Below are positions 1-7,826 of a DNA stretch of 64,000 nucleotides, piece after piece (position 1 is the first letter of the stretch; every line of letters starts with the position of its first letter). The stretch lies in assembly GCF_036345255.1 (NCBI RefSeq), contig NZ_CP107783.1, forward strand, positions 3,893,501 through 3,957,500. The letters are read 5' to 3'. The translations under genes and the position numbers were made by a program. Under the pieces are notes generated by a model, which did not search any database, was not told the DNA's origin, and saw only the letters and a program-made list of their open reading frames with translations. This stretch comes from Streptomyces sp. NBC_00569 (GTDB lineage: Bacteria > Actinomycetota > Actinomycetes > Streptomycetales > Streptomycetaceae).

Positions 1-29
1 CGACGGAGCTGGTAGGGTTCTACCCGTCG
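1..29. other. Short stem-loop at window edge
   Basis: CGACGG at 1-6 pairs with CCGTCG at 24-29, and GGTAG pairs with CTACC inside it. It lies just upstream of the tRNA gene. It may be the end of a feature cut by the window edge, such as a terminator of the preceding gene; there is no T-run. Confidence 0.25.
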
Positions 30-51
30 CCACGCCAGCCGCGGCGAACAC

Positions 52-123
52 GCCCCCGTAGCTCAGGGGATAGAGCAACGGCCTCCGGAGCCGTGTGCGC
101 AGGTTCGAATCCTGCCGGGGGCA
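52..123 (+). tRNA. tRNA-Arg (anticodon CCG)
   Basis: The seven-base acceptor stem GCCCCCG (52-58) pairs perfectly with CGGGGGC (116-122), followed by discriminator A123. The anticodon stem ACGGC/GCCGT encloses the loop CTCCGGA with anticodon CCG at 85-87, which reads CGG arginine codons. The T-loop GTTCGAATC is present. No CCA is encoded. tRNA genes are usual phage or AICE targets, but no repeat of its 3' end is seen in the window, and the element here uses a different site. Confidence 0.95.
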
Positions 124-141
124 CCTTGTATGAGGTGCCCA

Positions 142-181
142 AAGACCCCGCCATCAGCGCTTTCGCTGAGGACGGGGTCTT
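142..181 (+). terminator. Rho-independent-like terminator after tRNA-Arg
   Basis: AAGACCCCG (142-150) pairs with CGGGGTCTT (173-181), with an inner stem TCAGCG/CGCTGA around a short loop. It lies 19 nt after the tRNA. The two T residues are short, as is usual in Streptomyces. Confidence 0.7.
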
Positions 182-247
182 CGTGTATCTACGGACGTGT
201 GCAGCCGTATGCCGCCGGGCGCAGGGGCAGAGATTCGCGGTCTTCCG

Positions 248-845
248 TTACCTCCCCAGCGCCAACCCACCGGGGCCGTCGCCGACGGGGATCGGGGCGC
301 CAAGAGCCGTGTTGGTGTTCGTATCGATCGCCGAGACCGTGTCCGAGCCGCCGTTGGGCACGTAGGCGCCACCGCGGAGGGCGTCGGTGGTCACCGCGCC
401 GGGGTCGTCGCCGACGGGGATCGGGCAGCCGAAAACCGTGTTGGTGTAGGTGTTGATCACCGAAACCGTGCCCGAGTGGGAGTTGGTCACGAAGGCACGA
501 CCGCGGAGGGCGTCGGTGGCCGCCGCGCCGGGGTGCTGCCGACGGAAATCGAGGAGCCGACAACCCTGTTGGTCCTGGTGTCTCGATCACCGAAACCGTG
601 TCCGCGTAGGCGTTGACGACATAGAGGTGATTGTTGAGCAGCTTCTTGTGCGTCGCTGCGGAGGCATGAGGAGCAGCCGCGGGCAGGAGTGCGACGGAGA
701 GTGCCGCCAGGGCGACGGTCCACCGGGTGAGCCAGCGGTGCCGTGGGCCACCGCGTGGGTGAGCGAAGACGTCGCCTGATGTGAGGAGCTCAGGGGGAGC
801 TGGGGACAGCATTGCTCCAAGCCGGTCGGCTCTTGGAGCCGTCAT
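248..845 (-). pseudogene. Frame-broken secreted YVTN beta-propeller repeat protein
   Basis: A start near 845 or 812 (the latter preceded by TTGGAGCA) gives a signal peptide ending in ASA. The first blade follows: LYVVNAYADTVSVIET. The reading frame then shifts near 590-600, the second blade (NRVVGSSISVGSTPA) continues in another frame, and near 490 it shifts again into FVTNSHSGTVSVINT and YVPNGGSDTVSAIDT blades, ending at 248. YVTN repeats form seven-bladed propellers in secreted or surface proteins; here only about three blades remain and at least two frameshifts break them. An intact protein is not expected. Sequencing error is possible but would need at least two independent indels. Confidence 0.75.
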
Positions 846-967
846 GATGCGGTGCAGCGGCTGAGCAGGAATGGGCGCCCACCGTCCGTCAAAGCACATC
901 CTTCGGTCCGCCACTGCGCTCTGCCGGCCGGACTGCGCTGAACGTGACCGCTCCCCGGGGCTGCCCT

Positions 968-1120
968 CATGACCTGTCCGGCGCCATGACCTGTCCGGCG
1001 CCATGACCTGTCCGGCCTCATGACCTGTCCGGCGTCATGACCTGTCCGGCGCCATGACCTGTCCGGCCTCATGACCTGTCCGGCGTCATGACCTGTCCGG
1101 CCTCATGGCCTGTCCGGCGT
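968..1120. repeat. 17-bp tandem repeat, nine copies
   Basis: Nine head-to-tail copies of a 17-bp unit whose core is CATGACCTGTCCGG, with a three-base variable spacer (CGC, CCT or CGT). Only the last copy has a core mismatch (CATGGCC). The array ends on the stop codon of the DUF89 gene (1120-1122) and fills the gap to the YVTN pseudogene. Confidence 0.95.
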
Positions 1121-2343
1121 CAGGCGTGTGTCTCTCGCGCCGTGCATCCGTCGGCCCGTACCTGGATCACCGCATGCGTGCCCTTCGTTCGCCAGTCGGG
1201 GCCCTCCGATGCCTCCACGATGCGCTGCGTCTTCTCGTCCAAGCCCGCGATGACGTCCGACTTGAGAGTGCGCAGGGCCGCTACCGGGGACGGGAAGTAG
1301 GAGGTGAGGGTGGTGAACGGGGTTGTGGGGGGACGGAGTTGGTCGCCCACCAGGCGGCGGTAGTTGAGGTCGCCCTTCAAGATGGTGAGCGTGGCTGTCC
1401 CGAATGACCTCTTCAGGTCGTCCGGCATGGCGGCGTACGGCAGTGGGGCGCAGGAGAAAGGGTGCGTGCGGAGTTGCAGGTGGCCTGTTGAGGTCGCGTG
1501 CCACAGGCGTTCGCCCGCATTGCCTGCCTCGCCCGGGGCCTGCTTCAGGTGGTGCAGGGCGTCGATCACGTCCGTGGGGGTCGCGTCGGAGACGTAGTAC
1601 GGGTGTGGCTTCAGCTGGAGGACCACTTGTTCCGCGTGTGCGTGGCGCAGGAAGTGGTCGATGAGGAGGAGGTCGGGGACCAGTTCGCGGCCCGCGTTGT
1701 CCGCCACCACGTGGACCGTGCTCCCGGCCCCCGGCGGCAGCAGCGACCACAGGCGTTCCGAGTCGTCCGCCAGGAGGGGCGTGGTGGAGGTGTCGGTGGC
1801 GTTCGCGGTCAGTCGGAAGCCGAGGTCCGCGCGGTTGCCCCACAGCGAGCCGTGGAGCAGGGCCCGGGCCTGGGATTCCGGTGGTTCCTGCGCGAGATCG
1901 TCCAGGGCCGTCAGTTCCGCCTGCGCCTCCGGGCTTCGCAGCTCCGCCTGCTTGAAGGGGCGGAACGGGTCGATGCCCCGCCACGGTCCGGCGGCGTCGT
2001 AGTAGCCGACCGCGCCCAGGAGCCTGCGGTAGAAGTAGCTCTCCGCCCACAGGAACGGCGCGTCGAACCACGACCCGCCCACGTGCTCGCCGCTCCCCCA
2101 CGCCTCCCACTGTTCGCGGTCCCGGGCGTCCGCAGGCAGCGGTTCCATCACGCCGGCCGGATCCGTGCTCTCCCTCAGGAGCGCGTCCAGTGCCCCCTGC
2201 CGCTCCGGGTCGTACGGGAACGCGTCCCGCACCCGCCGGATCAGCGCCGGGTGGCGTTCGCGCAGCACGCTGTACGGGAATGATCCGGGAGCGTTGCTCC
2301 GGATCACGTCGCCGGCGTCGTCGACATCTTCAACGTTCTCCAT
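1120..2343 (-). CDS. DUF89 / ARMT1-like damage-control phosphatase family protein
   Basis: A 407-residue protein. Recognised by the DUF89 signatures WGNRADLGF (about 170), VVADNAGRELVPDL (about 215) and ILKGDLNYRRLVGD (about 325), the last with the aspartate and lysine expected at the metal-phosphate site. DUF89 proteins are metal-dependent phosphatases that clean up damaged or inappropriate phosphorylated metabolites; eukaryotic ARMT1 was first described as a carboxyl methyltransferase. The physiological substrate here cannot be read from sequence. The start overlaps the end of the TetR gene by 14 bp, so the two are probably co-transcribed. The extreme C-terminus abuts the 17-bp repeat array and may have been altered by it. 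Confidence 0.85.
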   Translation of the reverse strand: MENVEDVDDAGDVIRSNAPGSFPYSVLRERHPALIRRVRDAFPYDPERQGALDALLRESTDPAGVMEPLPADARDREQWEAWGSGEHVGGSWFDAPFLWAESYFYRRLLGAVGYYDAAGPWRGIDPFRPFKQAELRSPEAQAELTALDDLAQEPPESQARALLHGSLWGNRADLGFRLTANATDTSTTPLLADDSERLWSLLPPGAGSTVHVVADNAGRELVPDLLLIDHFLRHAHAEQVVLQLKPHPYYVSDATPTDVIDALHHLKQAPGEAGNAGERLWHATSTGHLQLRTHPFSCAPLPYAAMPDDLKRSFGTATLTILKGDLNYRRLVGDQLRPPTTPFTTLTSYFPSPVAALRTLKSDVIAGLDEKTQRIVEASEGPDWRTKGTHAVIQVRADGCTARETHA

Positions 2344-2950
2344 GGCCGATTGATCCTCCGGTCGTCGGGCCCAGCAGCATCGTCACCAGTCTTTCCGTCT
2401 GTTCGCCCGGATCGCGTGCCGTGTCTCCCCAGGTCGTCATCAACAGGTGGTGGACCGTCCCGACCAGCGCCAGCGCCGTCGCCGTCGTGTCCGTGGCGGG
2501 GTCGAGACGGCCCCGTTCCACTTCCGCGTCCAGGTAGTCCGCGATCGACTGCTGGATCGCGTCGAAGCCCGGGGCGCCCGCTTCCAGAGCCTCACGAATA
2601 CGGACAGACGCCGCCGGGGTCGAGACCGCCAGGCCCGCCGTCGTGGGGTTCAGGGAGGTCAGGAGCGCATAGCCGATCGTCTTCAGGTTGGCCGCCACCG
2701 TGGACTCGCCCGCGCGGCCCGGGAGATCCTCCGCCAGGCGCGCCGTGCCGGCGAAGCGGGCCAGGACCAGTTCCGCGACGAGTTCGTCCAGGCCCGCGAA
2801 GTGCTTGTGCAGCATGCCTTTCGCGCAGCCGGCCTCGGTCGTGATCGCCCTGCTCGTCAGGCCCGACGGGCCATCCCGCGTCAGGATCCGCTCCGCCGCG
2901 TCGAAGAGCCGCTCTCTTACGTCGAGGATCGCCACTCCGCGCGGGGACAT
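2330..2950 (-). CDS. TetR/AcrR family transcriptional regulator
   Basis: The N-terminus has the TetR helix-turn-helix: RERLFDAAERILTRDGPSGLTSRAI followed in the recognition helix region by CAKGMLHKHFAGLDEL. About 200 residues in total, normal for the family. ATG at 2948-2950 is preferred because GGGAAGAGG precedes it; in-frame starts at 2965 and 2977 lack a good ribosome site. It is divergent from the methyltransferase gene at 3208, and two palindromes lie between them (3126-3169), which are its likely operators. It overlaps the downstream DUF89 gene, so it probably controls both directions. The ligand is unknown. Confidence 0.88.
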   Translation of the reverse strand: MSPRGVAILDVRERLFDAAERILTRDGPSGLTSRAITTEAGCAKGMLHKHFAGLDELVAELVLARFAGTARLAEDLPGRAGESTVAANLKTIGYALLTSLNPTTAGLAVSTPAASVRIREALEAGAPGFDAIQQSIADYLDAEVERGRLDPATDTTATALALVGTVHHLLMTTWGDTARDPGEQTERLVTMLLGPTTGGSIGHGER

Positions 2951-3014
2951 GCTGCCTCTTCCCATCAGGTTCGCCATCGGGTCCGGGTCCGGCCGTCAGC
3001 AGGCCCGGCCATCA

Positions 3015-3075
3015 GGTTCGGTTCTCCGGTTCGGTTCTCCGGTTCGGTTCTCCGGTTCGGTTCTCCGGTTCGGTA
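3015..3075. repeat. 13-bp tandem repeat, about 4.7 copies
   Basis: Consecutive copies of GGTTCGGTTCTCC starting at 3015, 3028, 3041 and 3054, with a partial fifth copy. The array sits in the TetR/methyltransferase intergenic region, between the TetR start and the palindromes. Copy-number change here would alter the TetR leader length. Confidence 0.92.
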
Positions 3076-3125
3076 CGACCGTATGTCGACCGTCCCGGCC
3101 ATGCGTCTGCAATGCCCTTGCCATG

Positions 3126-3169
3126 AGTATGGGCACGCGCCCATACTCGGTATGGGCGCGTGCCCATTC
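3126..3169. promoter_or_regulatory. Twin palindromic operator (probable TetR site)
   Basis: First palindrome: AGTATGGGC (3126-3134), spacer ACGC, GCCCATACT (3139-3147), perfect nine-base arms. Second: GTATGGGC (3150-3157), spacer GCGT, GCCCATTC (3162-3169), one mismatch. The two are separated by 2 bp, so their centres are 23 bp apart, about two helical turns. The location between divergent TetR and methyltransferase genes fits autoregulation and repression of the methyltransferase. Confidence 0.75.
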
Positions 3170-3207
3170 TAGTCTCGTCCCGTTCATCGCAACGAGGGGG
3201 TACCGCT

Positions 3208-4137
3208 GTGCCGCACATCGTGAACGCCGATCAGTCCCAGGCCTGGAACGGGTACGAAGGTCAGCACTGGGCCCGCAACCAGGACCGCTGGGACGCCGTG
3301 AACGCAGGGTTCAACCAGCCCCTCCTCGACGCCGCCGCAGTCCGCCCCGGCGAGCGGGTCCTCGACGTCGGCTGCGGCGCCGGGGCCACCACCCGCCTCG
3401 CCGCCCGGCGCGCGGGCCCGGCCGGGCGAGCGCTGGGGGTCGACCTGTCCGGGCCCATGCTGGCCCGGGCCGAGGAGACCGCCCGGCAGGAAGGGGCGGC
3501 CGACGTCAGCTTCGAGCGGGGCGACGCCCAGATCCACCCCTTCCCCGCCGGGGCCTTCGACGTCGCCATCAGCCGCTTCGGGGTGATGTTCTTCGCCGAC
3601 CCCGTCGCCGCCTTCGCCAACATCCGGCGCGCCCTCCGGCCGGGCGGGAGGCTGGCGTTCATCTGCGCCGCCGAGCCCGAGCGCAACGACTGGCTCCGGG
3701 CCGTCGCCGGGCTGCGCGGCATCCTGCCTCTCGGCGACTTCGGGGCTCCGGGCGAGCGGGACACTTCGCGCGGTCCGGGGATGTTCTCCCTGGCGGACCC
3801 CGACGCCACGCGCGAGGTGCTGTCCGGCGCCGGGTTCGCGGGCGTCGAGGTACGGCGTGTGGAGGGGTACGGGCTGTGGGGGCGCGACGCCGGTGACGCC
3901 GCCGCGTTCCTGCTCGGTTCGGGGCCAGGGCGGCACCTGACCGAACAAGTCGACGACGAGATGAGGGAGTTGGCGCACCGCACCCTCACGAACAGCCTGC
4001 GCGCGTACGGGCGCGCGGGCGACAGGGATGCGGACGGGAAGGGCGAGGTGCGGATGAAGAGCGTCGGATTCCTCGTCACCGCGCACAATCCGGAAGAAGC
4101 CCCCTGCCCGTCGGCCAAGACCTCACCTACAGTGTGA
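3208..4137 (+). CDS. Class I SAM-dependent methyltransferase
   Basis: Residues 50-75 contain the SAM-binding motif I (VLDVGCGAGATTRLA), then the acidic end of strand beta-2 (GVDLSG), motif II (FERGDAQIHPF) and motif IV region (FDVAISRFGVMFF), then RPGGRLAFICAA. This is the UbiE/Methyltransf_11/25 layout. GTG at 3208 is chosen because AACGAGGGGG lies just upstream; the earlier in-frame ATG at 3160 falls inside the operator. About 309 residues. The substrate is not evident. Control by the divergent TetR regulator is likely from the shared palindromic region. Confidence 0.87.
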   Translation: MPHIVNADQSQAWNGYEGQHWARNQDRWDAVNAGFNQPLLDAAAVRPGERVLDVGCGAGATTRLAARRAGPAGRALGVDLSGPMLARAEETARQEGAADVSFERGDAQIHPFPAGAFDVAISRFGVMFFADPVAAFANIRRALRPGGRLAFICAAEPERNDWLRAVAGLRGILPLGDFGAPGERDTSRGPGMFSLADPDATREVLSGAGFAGVEVRRVEGYGLWGRDAGDAAAFLLGSGPGRHLTEQVDDEMRELAHRTLTNSLRAYGRAGDRDADGKGEVRMKSVGFLVTAHNPEEAPCPSAKTSPTV

Positions 4138-4179
4138 AGATCCTGTGCCTACGCAGGAGTTCATCATCTGGGGGGCCTC

Positions 4180-4545
4180 ATGGCACTGTTCGGAAACGCT
4201 CACACCGTCGACCCCGTCGGCGCGCAGCAGGAGTACGCGAAGCTGTTCGGTCAGGGCGAGCAAGTGCAGGCCGCGTACCTGCTCATCCGCGACACCATCC
4301 TGTTCACCGACCGGCGCCTGATCCTCGTCGACAAGCAGGGGATCACCGGCAAGAAGGTGGAGTACCACTCCATCCCCTACCGCAGCATCACGCACTTCTC
4401 CGTCGAGACCGCCGGGCACTTCGACCTCGACGGTGAGCTCAAGATCTGGATCTCCGGCACGGCGGCGCCCGTCCAGAAGACGTTCAGCAAGGGCGTCGAC
4501 ATCTACGAGGTGCAGGCGATCCTGACGCAGTTCGTGGCCCGCTAG
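4180..4545 (+). CDS. Bacterial PH-domain protein (YvbH/DUF1696-like)
   Basis: 121 residues, matching a single bacterial pleckstrin-homology fold: alternating strands with the signatures AYLLIRDTILFTDRRLILVDKQG and YHSIPYRSITHFSVETAG, the latter typical of bPH_1/DUF1696 proteins that form ring oligomers. There is no signal peptide or membrane segment. GGGGGGCCT precedes the ATG. Biological role unknown. Confidence 0.85.
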   Translation: MALFGNAHTVDPVGAQQEYAKLFGQGEQVQAAYLLIRDTILFTDRRLILVDKQGITGKKVEYHSIPYRSITHFSVETAGHFDLDGELKIWISGTAAPVQKTFSKGVDIYEVQAILTQFVAR

Positions 4546-4567
4546 GCACAGCGGACACAACAGTGGT

Positions 4568-4618
4568 CCGGCGGCGGCACCTTCGCACGCATGCGTAGCT
4601 GCGTACGACCGCCGCCGG
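4568..4618 (+). terminator. Hairpin terminator after PH-domain gene
   Basis: CCGGCGGCGG (4568-4577) pairs with CCGCCGCCGG (4609-4618) around a 31-nt loop. It lies between two genes that converged (PH-domain and ku) before the insertion sequence landed, so it may serve both. Confidence 0.5.
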
Positions 4619-4675
4619 CCCACCGCCCTCCCCCTAAGAGATCATCTCAATTGGTGATGCCGGTAGTCTGACGGT

Positions 4676-5029
4676 GTGTTGCTGACTGAGCGTCTGGTCC
4701 CTGATGGGTTGTGGGAGTTGTTCCAGCGGGTGGTGCCGGAGGCGCCGACGCGGCCGCAGGGTGGTGGCCGGCGCCGTCACGGGGACCGTGAGGTGCTGGC
4801 GGCGATTGTCTTTGTGGCCACGACAGGCTGCACGTGGTCGCAGGTCCCGCCGGTGTTCGGGCCATCGGGGGCCACGGCTCACCGCCGGTTCATGGAGTGG
4901 AGCCGGCAAAGGGTCTGGGCGAAGCTGCATCGTCTGGTCCTGGACGAGCTTGGATCCCGCGGAGAGTTGGACTGGTCGCGGTGCGCGATCGACTCGGTTA
5001 ACATGCGGGCCCTGAAAAAGGGGACCTGA
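4676..5029 (+). CDS. IS5/IS427-type transposase, OrfA (N-terminal part)
   Basis: 117 residues from a GTG start. It holds the DUF4096-like N-terminal helical domain (VPDGLWELFQRVVPE) and the first catalytic aspartate (CAIDSVNMRALKKG). The frame ends just after the slippery run AAAAAGGGG at 5015-5023. A -1 slip there reads on as DLTGPNPVDRGKYGSKIHL into OrfB, giving the usual full-length protein of about 267 residues. OrfA alone may act as a regulator. This programmed frameshift is standard for the group and is not damage. Confidence 0.9.
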   Translation: MLLTERLVPDGLWELFQRVVPEAPTRPQGGGRRRHGDREVLAAIVFVATTGCTWSQVPPVFGPSGATAHRRFMEWSRQRVWAKLHRLVLDELGSRGELDWSRCAIDSVNMRALKKGT

Positions 5030-5076
5030 CGGGCCCGAATCCTGTAGATCGGGGCAAGTACGGCTCGAAGATCCAC

Positions 5077-5478
5077 TTGATCACCGAGCGGACAGGGCTT
5101 CCGCTTTCCATCGGTATATCCGGCGCCAACCTTCATGACAGCCAGGCCCTCGAACCGCTGGTACGTGGCATCCCGCCGATAAGATCCCGGCGTGGCCCCC
5201 GCCGTCGGCGCCCGGCCAAGCTTCACGCGGATAAGGCTTACGACAACCGCCACCTGCGGCAATGGCTCCGCGCACGCCACATAACACCGCGCATCGCCCG
5301 CAAGAGAGTTGAGACGTCACAGAAGCTGGGCCGCCACCGCTGGACCATCGAACGAACCATGGCCTGGCTCGCCGGCTGCCGCCGCCTCCACCGCCGCTAC
5401 GAGCGGCAGGCCATCCACTTCCTGGCCTTCACCAGCATCGCCTGCACCCTCATCTGCTACCGCAGACTCACCAAATGA
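5077..5478 (+). CDS. IS5/IS427-type transposase, OrfB (catalytic part, -1 frame)
   Basis: Read by -1 frameshift from OrfA; the first in-frame ATG is at 5077, but fused translation enters the frame near 5023. It carries the second catalytic aspartate (LHADKAYDNRHL; the usual GYD is AYD here) and the glutamate (RWTIERTMAWLAGCRRL), followed by the conserved YERQAIHFLAFTSIACTLI tail. The protein ends within the right inverted repeat. Confidence 0.9.
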   Translation: MITERTGLPLSIGISGANLHDSQALEPLVRGIPPIRSRRGPRRRRPAKLHADKAYDNRHLRQWLRARHITPRIARKRVETSQKLGRHRWTIERTMAWLAGCRRLHRRYERQAIHFLAFTSIACTLICYRRLTK

Positions 5479-5486
5479 GATGATCT

Positions 5487-6626
5487 CTAAGACGCCCGCC
5501 TGCGCGACGCCGTCTTCTTCGCCGGTGACTTCTTGGCGGTCGTCTTCTTGGCCGCGGCCTTCGAGGCGCCCGCCTTCGAGCCGCTCGCCTTCGACGTACC
5601 GGCCTTGGACGACGTACCGGCCCTGGACGTACTCGCCTTCGACGTGCTCGCCTTGTCCGCGGCCGCCGTCCGCGACGAGGCAGCCGACTTCCTGGCCGTG
5701 GTCTTCCTCGCCGTGCCGCTCCCGGACGCCGCCGGCTTCGCCTTCGTCGACGTCGACTTCTTCCCGCCGACCTCCTTCGGGGCCGTACGGGACTTCAGCG
5801 GGGTCACCGAGCTGGTCTTCGCCTCCCGCTCCGGTGCGGCCGCTTCGCCGCGGGCCTCCTTGGCCGCCTTGACGCTGCTCTTCAGGGCCGCCATCAGGTC
5901 GATGACCTTGCCGCCGCCCTCGGGGGCGGCAGGCGCCTCCACCACGCCCTCGCCGGAGGCCTTCGCCTCGATCATCTCCTCGACCGCGGAACGGTAGTCG
6001 TCGTGCAGCGACTCCATGTCGACCTCGCCGAGGGTGTCCATCAGCGCGTCCGCCAGGTCGAGTTCGGCCTCGCGCACGGTCACCTGGGTCTCGGGCACCG
6101 CCTCCTCCGGGGCGCGCACCTCGTCGGGCCACAGCAGACCGTGCATCGCGATCACGTCGTCGACGACGCGCAGCATGCCGAGCCGCTCCCGCCCCCGGAG
6201 GGCGAACTTGGCGATGGCGACCTTCTTGTTCCGCTTGAGCGCCTCGCGCAGCAGGGTGTACGGCTTCGCCGCGGGGACGCCGTTCGCGGAGAGGTAGTAG
6301 GCGGCGTCCATCTGGAGGGGGTCGATCCGGTCGGCGGGGACGAAGGCCACGATCTCGATGGTCCGTGCGGACGGGATCGGCAGGGAGGCCAGATCCTCCT
6401 CCGTGATGGGGATGATCGCGCCGTCCGCCGCCTCGTACCCCTTGCCGATCTCCGCAGACGCGACCTCCTTCTCCTCCAGCTCGCAGAACTTGCGGTAGCG
6501 GATGCGGCCGCCGTCCTCCAGATGGATCTGCCGGAAGGAGATCGAGTGGCTCTCAGTGGCGTTGACCAGCTTGATCGGGATGCTGACCAGGCCGAACGAG
6601 ATGGCGCCGTTCCAAATGGATCGCAC
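5487..6626 (-). CDS. ku: Ku, DNA end-binding protein of bacterial NHEJ
   Basis: Homodimeric ring protein that binds double-strand ends and recruits LigD polymerase and ligase activities. The N-terminus MRSIWNGAISFGLVSIPIKL and the later RYRKFCELEEKEV are diagnostic. GTG at 6624-6626 is chosen because GAGAGGGA precedes it and because family members begin at RSIWNG. The core ends near residue 250; a long Lys/Ala/Ser-rich tail follows (SKAGTSKASGSKAG, KKTTAKKSPAKKTA), as in actinobacterial Ku, where basic tails bind DNA. The TAG stop is made from the last base of the adjacent insertion sequence plus its target duplication and equals the pre-insertion stop. It is divergent from the LigD-type polymerase. 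Confidence 0.96.
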   Translation of the reverse strand: MRSIWNGAISFGLVSIPIKLVNATESHSISFRQIHLEDGGRIRYRKFCELEEKEVASAEIGKGYEAADGAIIPITEEDLASLPIPSARTIEIVAFVPADRIDPLQMDAAYYLSANGVPAAKPYTLLREALKRNKKVAIAKFALRGRERLGMLRVVDDVIAMHGLLWPDEVRAPEEAVPETQVTVREAELDLADALMDTLGEVDMESLHDDYRSAVEEMIEAKASGEGVVEAPAAPEGGGKVIDLMAALKSSVKAAKEARGEAAAPEREAKTSSVTPLKSRTAPKEVGGKKSTSTKAKPAASGSGTARKTTARKSAASSRTAAADKASTSKASTSRAGTSSKAGTSKASGSKAGASKAAAKKTTAKKSPAKKTASRRRAS

Positions 6627-6851
6627 GGTGTCCCTCTCTGCGTAGTGCTCTGCCGTGTGCCCTGCGTGGTGCTCTGCCCTGTGCCGCCCGTCGCGCCCTG
6701 CCGTAGCCGAGCCGCCAGGCCGCCCCACCCCACCGCCGCCGTAGCCGTGGCCGTTGCCGCCGTAGCCCTTCGGATGAACTCGTCGGGGACAGCGCATCCG
6801 AGATGCCTCGTCTGCGATATCTCGTCACGATTTCCGTGGGATTCTCATCGT

Positions 6852-7736
6852 ATGACGCCCATCACAGAGGTGGAGGGGCGGCGGCTCGCGCTCAGCAACC
6901 TCGAGAAGGTGCTGTACCCGGCGACCGGGTTCACCAAGGGCGAGCTGCTGCACTATTACGCGACCGTCGCCGGGCCCCTGCTCGCGCACCTGTACGACCG
7001 GCCCGTGTCCTTCCTGCGCTACCCGGACGGGCCCGAGGGCCAGCGGTTCTTCACCAAGAACGTGCCGCCGGGCACGCCGGCGTGGGTACGGACGGCGGAC
7101 GTGCCGCATACGAGGAGCGCCCCGTCCCGCCAGGTCCTCGTGCAGGATCTGGCGTCACTCATGTGGGCGGCCAATCTGGTGACGGAGTTCCATACGCCGC
7201 AGTGGCAGGCGGATGCGCCCGGGCAGGCCGACCGGCTGATCCTGGACCTGGATCCCGGGGAACCGGCGGACGTGGTGGAGTGCTGCGCCGTCGCACTCTG
7301 GCTTCAGGAGCGGCTGAGCGCGGACGGGCTTCACTCGTACGTGAAGACCTCCGGCTCCAAGGGGCTGCACATGCTCGTGCCGTTGGAACCGACACCGTCC
7401 GATCGGGTGAGCGCGTATGCGAAGACCCTCGCGGTGGAGGCGGAGGCGGAGCATCCGGAACTGGTCGTCCACCGCATGACCCGCAGCCTGCGCCCCGGCA
7501 AGGTCTTCGTCGACTTCAGCCAGAACGCTGCCGCGAAGACGACGGCAACCCCGTACACGCTGCGTGCCCGCCCGGAGCCGACCGTGTCGGCGCCGGTGAC
7601 GTGGGAGGAGGTCGAGGCCTGCACGGACGCGCGGGAGCTGATGTTCCTGGCCGACGACATCGCCCCCCGCCTCGAACGCCACGGCGACCTGCTCGGCCCC
7701 CTCATCGACCTGAACCACGCGGGGCGGGTGCCGTGA
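6852..7736 (+). CDS. ligD: LigD-type DNA primase/polymerase (PolDom) of NHEJ
   Basis: A 294-residue stand-alone archaeo-eukaryotic primase-type polymerase domain that fills gaps and adds ribonucleotides at broken ends held by Ku. Visible motifs: the catalytic aspartates in LILDLDPG, the histidine motif VKTSGSKGLHMLVPL, and the third aspartate in VFVDFSQNAAAKTT. The ATG at 6852 opens MTPITEVEGRRLALSNLEKVLYP, the family N-terminus. It lacks fused ligase and phosphoesterase domains, as usual for Streptomyces; a separate ligase lies immediately downstream. Divergent from ku across 225 bp, so both could share regulation. Confidence 0.95.
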   Translation: MTPITEVEGRRLALSNLEKVLYPATGFTKGELLHYYATVAGPLLAHLYDRPVSFLRYPDGPEGQRFFTKNVPPGTPAWVRTADVPHTRSAPSRQVLVQDLASLMWAANLVTEFHTPQWQADAPGQADRLILDLDPGEPADVVECCAVALWLQERLSADGLHSYVKTSGSKGLHMLVPLEPTPSDRVSAYAKTLAVEAEAEHPELVVHRMTRSLRPGKVFVDFSQNAAAKTTATPYTLRARPEPTVSAPVTWEEVEACTDARELMFLADDIAPRLERHGDLLGPLIDLNHAGRVP

Positions 7737-7826
7737 GCGGCGGCGCCGGGGCTGTCCCGGTGACAGGCCGACGCGACGGGCGAGCCTCTGCCCACCCTGC
7801 GGGCCGGCCGGGCAGAACCTGACGCA

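Larger units (their letters stand above)
4638..5487 (+). mobile_element. IS5 family (IS427-type) insertion sequence, 850 bp
   Basis: Terminal inverted repeats: GAGATCATCTCA at 4638-4649 and TGAGATGATCTC at 5476-5487, extending inward with mismatches (ATTGGTGA against TTTGGTGA). TAA flanks both ends (4635-4637 and 5488-5490), a 3-bp target duplication or a TA duplication plus chance. The element holds one transposase in two frames. Both ends, the frameshift site and the DDE residues appear intact, so it may be active. The right end abuts the ku stop codon. Confidence 0.92.

Noticed and set aside
52..123. tRNA-Arg as attachment site of the integrative element
   Set aside because: No repeat of the tRNA 3' end elsewhere in the window; the 37-bp repeats in the monooxygenase gene explain both ends.
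968..1120. CRISPR array
   Set aside because: The unit is 17 bp with three-base spacers and no cas genes; it is a simple tandem repeat.
4676..5478. Transposase as a frameshifted pseudogene
   Set aside because: The break lies at AAAAAGGGG, the programmed -1 site of this IS group, and the fused product has all three catalytic residues.
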